DNA from: Poritiphilus sp965212595
GTDB taxonomy: Bacteria; Bacteroidota; Bacteroidia; Flavobacteriales; Flavobacteriaceae
NCBI GenBank assembly: GCA_965212595.1
Contig: CBDBVE010000014.1
Location: forward strand, 186,001 to 250,000
Length of the DNA stretch: 64,000 nt
Direction of reading: 5' to 3'
Part shown: piece after piece, positions 63,384 through 64,000 of the stretch
Position numbering within the stretch: the first letter of the stretch is position 1
How the letters are laid out: each line of letters begins with the position of its first letter
Notes under the pieces: model-generated
The model's input: the letters and a program-made list of their open reading frames with translations, nothing else
What the model was told of the DNA's origin: nothing
The model's database searches: none
Translations under genes and position numbers: made by a program

Positions 63384-64000
63384 TCAATTCTCCAATTTTA
63401 GAAGGCTCAAGCCACGCGTTACAACCACCAGGTCATTGGCCCTGTCTATCACGATAAAATTACCTCCAAAGCCCGCCGCGTAGAAGATATCTTCAGAAAG
63501 GCCTTCCCAATGCCTGTTGCCTCTTTTGTTCAGCCACCACATATAGCCGTAGTTTGAGTTGGGTTTTGAAGGCTCAACCGCTTTATCAATCCACTTCTCA
63601 CTAATCAGCTGATCATCTCTCCATTTCCCATTGTTGAGAAACAAAAGACCAAAGCGAGCCAGATCTTCGGTATTTATAAAAATGCCCCCACCTGAATGCC
63701 CTCCGCCCGTTACGGATTTCATTTGCAAGCCGTCAATTTCTGTCCAGGCATTCTCATACCCGTGCCATCTCCAGCTTGTCGAGGCATCTATTTTATCCAT
63801 AAGCTGTTCTTTTAAAACCATAGGTAAGGGTTTGCGCCAAACATGGGTCAGTGCATAAGCCAGCACATTCACCCGTACATCATTATATTCCATAACAGTT
63901 CCGGGTTCATTGAGCTTTCTAAACTTCCAATCATCAAGATCTCCTTCGCGAGGAGGTCTATCTGCCCAATCTTTTCCTCCCCAAAGTTCTCCAGACCAAT
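63384..64000 (-). CDS. Serine hydrolase, beta-lactamase class C family (5' end cut by window)
   Basis: The frame is open to base 64000, so the N-terminus with the SxxK Ser is missing. The visible 205 residues include 'WSGELWGGKDWADRP' at the edge, 'PGTVMEYNDVRVNVLAYALTHVW' (YxN motif) and 'GYMWWLNKRGNRHWEGLSEDIFYAAGFGGNFIVID', with G-F-G-G-N in place of the usual HTG. Likely a periplasmic or exported esterase or beta-lactamase-like enzyme. It differs clearly from the hydrolase at the left edge of the window. Confidence 0.85.
   Translation of the reverse strand, partial: WSGELWGGKDWADRPPREGDLDDWKFRKLNEPGTVMEYNDVRVNVLAYALTHVWRKPLPMVLKEQLMDKIDASTSWRWHGYENAWTEIDGLQMKSVTGGGHSGGGIFINTEDLARFGLLFLNNGKWRDDQLISEKWIDKAVEPSKPNSNYGYMWWLNKRGNRHWEGLSEDIFYAAGFGGNFIVIDRANDLVVVTRGLSLLKLEN

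Overview
The window is a stretch of chromosome from a member of the Bacteroidota, most likely family Flavobacteriaceae. The evidence is a moderate-to-low GC content, many short lipoproteins with a Cys lipobox followed by Ser/Asp, a SusC/SusD pair, hybrid histidine kinases ending in an AraC domain, a complete SUF operon with DUF2480 and DUF3078 neighbours, and promoters of the Bacteroidota type (TTG, 19-20 bp, TAnnTTTG). Genus and species cannot be named from this alone. No insertion sequence, CRISPR array, tRNA or rRNA was seen.

Layout. 1-8133: a cut-off serine hydrolase, a CBS-domain membrane protein, DNA alkyl-repair methyltransferase, two lipoproteins, two nuclease-family enzymes and HflX. 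8207-18852: an accessory signalling region with two paralogous periplasmic-TPR hybrid kinases (9432-12368 and 14873-17806, both minus), related small lipoproteins, an outer-membrane barrel, a lipoprotein gene broken by two homopolymer frameshifts, and three copies of an undescribed-looking operator, promoter and terminator unit that appears to make small non-coding RNAs. 18853-26609: DUF3078, DUF2480 and the SUF iron-sulfur operon (sufA-B-C-D-S-E and a DUF59 gene). 26656-31176: an MbnP/MbnH-like copper/di-haem pair with two repeat lipoproteins. 31342-39816: thiL, then a membrane AraC regulator and a SusC/SusD/lipoprotein utilisation locus. 39974-50328: BrnQ, aminopeptidase P, a large BNR-repeat secreted protein, a metal-motif/hydrolase lipoprotein, and a RimK-type ligase overlapping an aspartoacylase-type deacylase. 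50573-54773: a GAF-AraC membrane regulator with collagen-like and kelch lipoproteins. 54951-58496: succinate dehydrogenase sdhCAB. 58512-59681: a repressor-like XRE gene divergent from a small gene across a palindromic operator. 59758-64000: aminotransferase, thioredoxin-like protein, a LytS/LytTR pair and a second cut-off serine hydrolase.

Most interesting signal. At 12517-12749, 12839-13064 and 18644-18834 the same architecture recurs: two TTCACAACA boxes exactly 21 bp apart, 2 bp, AATTTA, exactly 20 bp, TAnnTTTA, then a conserved RNA start (TGTAATTAAGTG) and an intrinsic terminator. The units lie upstream of, and divergent from, the two AraC-output kinases. Indels between the copies break any reading frame, which argues for non-coding RNA. 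The 5' segment can pair with either of two ACUUAA-type segments in all three copies. My inference is a regulon in which periplasmic-TPR kinases drive multicopy small RNAs.
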